Below are positions 62,001 through 64,000 of a stretch of 64,000 bases of DNA, piece by piece (within the stretch, counting starts at the first letter, position 1; each line of letters opens with the position of its first letter). This stretch comes from Solanum dulcamara (taxonomy: Eukaryota; Streptophyta; Magnoliopsida; Solanales; Solanaceae): assembly GCF_947179165.1 (NCBI RefSeq), contig NC_077239.1, positions 19,383,134 to 19,447,133 on the forward strand, written 5' to 3'. Position numbers and translations under genes: made by a program. The notes under the pieces are model-generated. The model worked only from the letters and a program-made list of their open reading frames with translations, did no database searches and was not told the origin of the DNA.

Positions 62001-62698
62001 AAAATGAGAAGTTAGTCATCAAGACCTACATATATACCTCCTTAGGAGGTAACACATGTCATCCCCGAAGGGTGACACGTGTCCAGCCCCTATTGGGCCA
62101 CGAATCCATGCCATACCCCCTAGGCTGCCATGGGGCAAGGTGGGGCCCACCCCTAAGTAGGTGGGTCACCTACTTGACCCTAAGTAGGTGCATCACCTGC
62201 TGCCACATGTTGCCTTCCCTTTCTTCCACCTGTTGCCTTGTCTTGAAGCCACGTGTCGCCCCCTGTCGCTGCCGTGTGTCACTCCCATGTGCCGCCATGT
62301 GTACCTCTCATGTGCTGCCATGTGTCAAGTAGGTGCATCACCTACTTATTCCAAGTAGGTGCATCGCTTGCTTACTTCTTCTTTGTGGGTTCGTAATCTC
62401 ATCTTACTTTAAGGACCTATGTAATCCTTGCTACGTAAGCTTAGTATGAACTCAAGAAGCTTAGGAATGTAAGATTTTTAAGTTGGTAGCTTTCGTACGT
62501 AAGTCGAGTCCTACGACTCATTACTTGGCCTCCAACCCCTTCTAAATTCTCATGACCCTATTTCCAACCTTCCCCACTATGGGGTATCACATTCTCCCTT
62601 CCTTAGAGTTGCTTGATAGATCATCGATTATCCAGCTCACATGAAAACTTCTAAGAAGCTTAAGAGACATTCCAAGATAAAGAGTGTAGGGTGTAACA
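59004..62698 (-). repeat. Element 3, right LTR (5' LTR in element orientation)
   Basis: Begins TGTCATAACCC and ends GGGTGTAACA, 3695 bases, then CTCGA. Against the left LTR, about 26 differences are seen in the first 200 bases but about two in a 200-base stretch near the other end (62260-62450 against 55140-55330). Confidence 0.9.
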
Positions 62699-62703
62699 CT
62701 CGA

Positions 62704-64000
62704 GGCGATGAAAGACCAGGCCAAAAAAAGGATATGAGGAATGAAGGGTCTAGTATTGGTGCTACTGATAGTTACTAACTTTCATGTGGACAAACCATCT
62801 CTTGCAAAAATAGTGGGTTATAGAAGTAGGAAATGAATAGTAGCATTCTGTCTTTCCTTCGATTGGAGATTGGCTTGGTAGTTTAGAATAACCGAGGAGA
62901 AAGAAAATGAATAGAATGGTTCGACAGTTGCTATAGAATATCGACTTAGTCTTAGTTCAGCTAGTCTTATTAATTAGATCACATGTGCATGCCTTATCTA
63001 GAATAAGGTTTTTCTAAAGCGAACAAATGGATTTCGTAAGAAGAAACTCTGATTCCTCTCGACGGCACTGGGTAAGGAAGTTGAATGTTAACTCTTCTTG
63101 GCTGTTAACTCAAAGAGAAAGAAGTCTGCCATCTTGTACTGATCTTCTTCGGCAACTCGATCGGTGGAAAAGGTTACATTTAAAAAGGTCTTTCGGTTTC
63201 CTCTAAGTTCATACATCCACTCAAAATGGTTACTAGATTCATACCTCCACTCAGAATGGTTACTAGACAAGACTGGGGTAGCCAACAACTTTATTATTTT
63301 TCATAAAACCCCCTACCCTCCACGGGGAGTTTCGAGTGGTCTTTCCACTAAATATATAAATATAACACAGCAAACCCGGGAACTTCCTGCTAGTGTATCC
63401 TGTATCCCTTCCTGGGTGAGAATTATTTTCTCAATCAGGCAACTATACTAAGACCTTTTGAGAACCCTCTTCAGGCTCCCATCTTCTTAGTATCCTATCC
63501 CTGTAAGAAACATAAATTCCTTAATTCAAACTCGGAGAAGGAGACAAGTGGATTCCTTCCTTGGAGCTACGAAACTAGGCTATTCAAACCAATCCATCCA
63601 ATCTAGTCTAGCCAAGCCTTTAAAGCAAAAAAAGGTAGTGCAAGATGTTGATTCTATAGCAGTGGATTATCGGACTATGTCTAAGTAAATTCCTGGTCTG
63701 CTTCTATGAGGAAGCTACAAATCCTTAGCCTGCAAAGAGCCTATTCTATCAAAGACTCGCCCGTAACTAGTAGACTCTTAGACCTATTCTGGGCATCCAT
63801 GTCCTCCTTCATAGAAACCTTTTTATTCCTCCTGGAAGCCATAAAGTGATGGGCTAACCGTCACTCCTCCCTTCCTCTTTGTTGGCAGATCATTTGTTGT
63901 GAAGTGTCATGTTAGATTGAACACTAGCTTTTCTTTTCCCCTCTTTGTGTGAATCCTATTTATGATAAAGTGTGTACTTACGGACAATAGAATCGGAGTA
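62704..64000. other. Continuation of the mitochondrial-like tract
   Basis: Same texture as 48346-51922, directly continuing it across element 3. No gene is recognised. A short tandem duplication of about 31 bases stands at 63208-63270 ('tcatacatccactc...ggttactaga', twice). The open frames at 63088-63288 and 63164-63451 overlap each other on opposite strands and show no domain. Confidence 0.4.
63208..63270. repeat. Short tandem duplication, two units of about 31 bases
   Basis: Two adjacent copies of 'tcata(c)atccactca(a)aatggttactaga' differ at only a few positions. Confidence 0.8.

Larger units (their letters stand above)
51923..62698 (-). mobile_element. Element 3: large Gypsy-type retrotransposon, long LTRs
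   Basis: A 10.8-kb element flanked by perfect 5-bp duplications CTCGA (51918-51922, 62699-62703). LTRs span 51923-55578 and 59004-62698. Minus orientation is shown by the primer site at 58988-58999 (GCTCTGATGCCA, complement of TGGCATCAGAGC, 11 of 12) next to the right LTR. A purine tract, AAAGGGGGGAAGGATG on the minus strand, lies next to the left LTR at about 55579-55596. The 3.4-kb interior holds only a decayed integrase C-terminus and a duplicated leader. Confidence 0.9.

Overview
The window is nuclear DNA of a flowering plant. The repeat style and the psbL and infA states suggest a eudicot, plausibly Solanaceae, but this is not proven. Its core is an old insertion of plastid DNA (a NUPT) that has decayed into pseudogenes and has been broken up by LTR retrotransposons. 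I found no intact nuclear host gene and no novel enzymatic system. The interest is in the genome archaeology: the order of insertions, the mutation spectrum and the repair scars.

Layout. 1-3934 is nested LTR-retrotransposon debris: a 2.4-kb solo LTR (1028-3425) inside an older LTR that ends at 3934. About 3936-48346 is one colinear stretch of plastid DNA, roughly 27 kb once later insertions are removed. It carries psbJ-psbL-psbF-psbE, petL-petG-trnW-trnP-psaJ-rpl33-rps18, rpl20-rps12(exon 1)-clpP, psbB-psbT-psbN-psbH-petB-petD, rpoA-rps11-rpl36-infA-rps8-rpl14-rpl16-rps3-rpl22-rps19, then rpl2-rpl23-trnI(CAU)-ycf2 (5' part). Order and strands are canonical, and the stretch crosses from the large single-copy region into the inverted repeat. 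Nearly every gene carries frameshifts, lost start codons or nonsense codons of the cytosine-deamination type (CGA to TGA, CAA/CAG to TAA/TAG, TGG to TAG). rpl23 is the only ORF still open from end to end. petB, rpl33, rpl36, rps8, petG, petL and rpl20 keep their exact length but carry stops or lack a start.

Two related Ty3/Gypsy elements with 2.3-kb LTRs entered this plastid block after it arrived. Element 1 (7960-16398, minus, no coding capacity) splits rps18 with the 5-bp target duplication AGTGA. Element 2 (26219-35355, plus, 5'-truncated decayed pol) splits rpoA with the duplication ATCTT. LTR divergence suggests that element 2 is the older of the two.

From 48346 to 51922 and again from 62704 to 64000 the texture changes to sequence that looks like plant mitochondrial intergenic DNA. 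This is a judgement of texture only; no mitochondrial gene was recognised. A third Gypsy-type element (51923-62698, minus, LTRs of about 3.7 kb, target duplication CTCGA) is inserted in it. If the mitochondrial reading is right, the locus is a composite plastid plus mitochondrial insertion in a nuclear chromosome.
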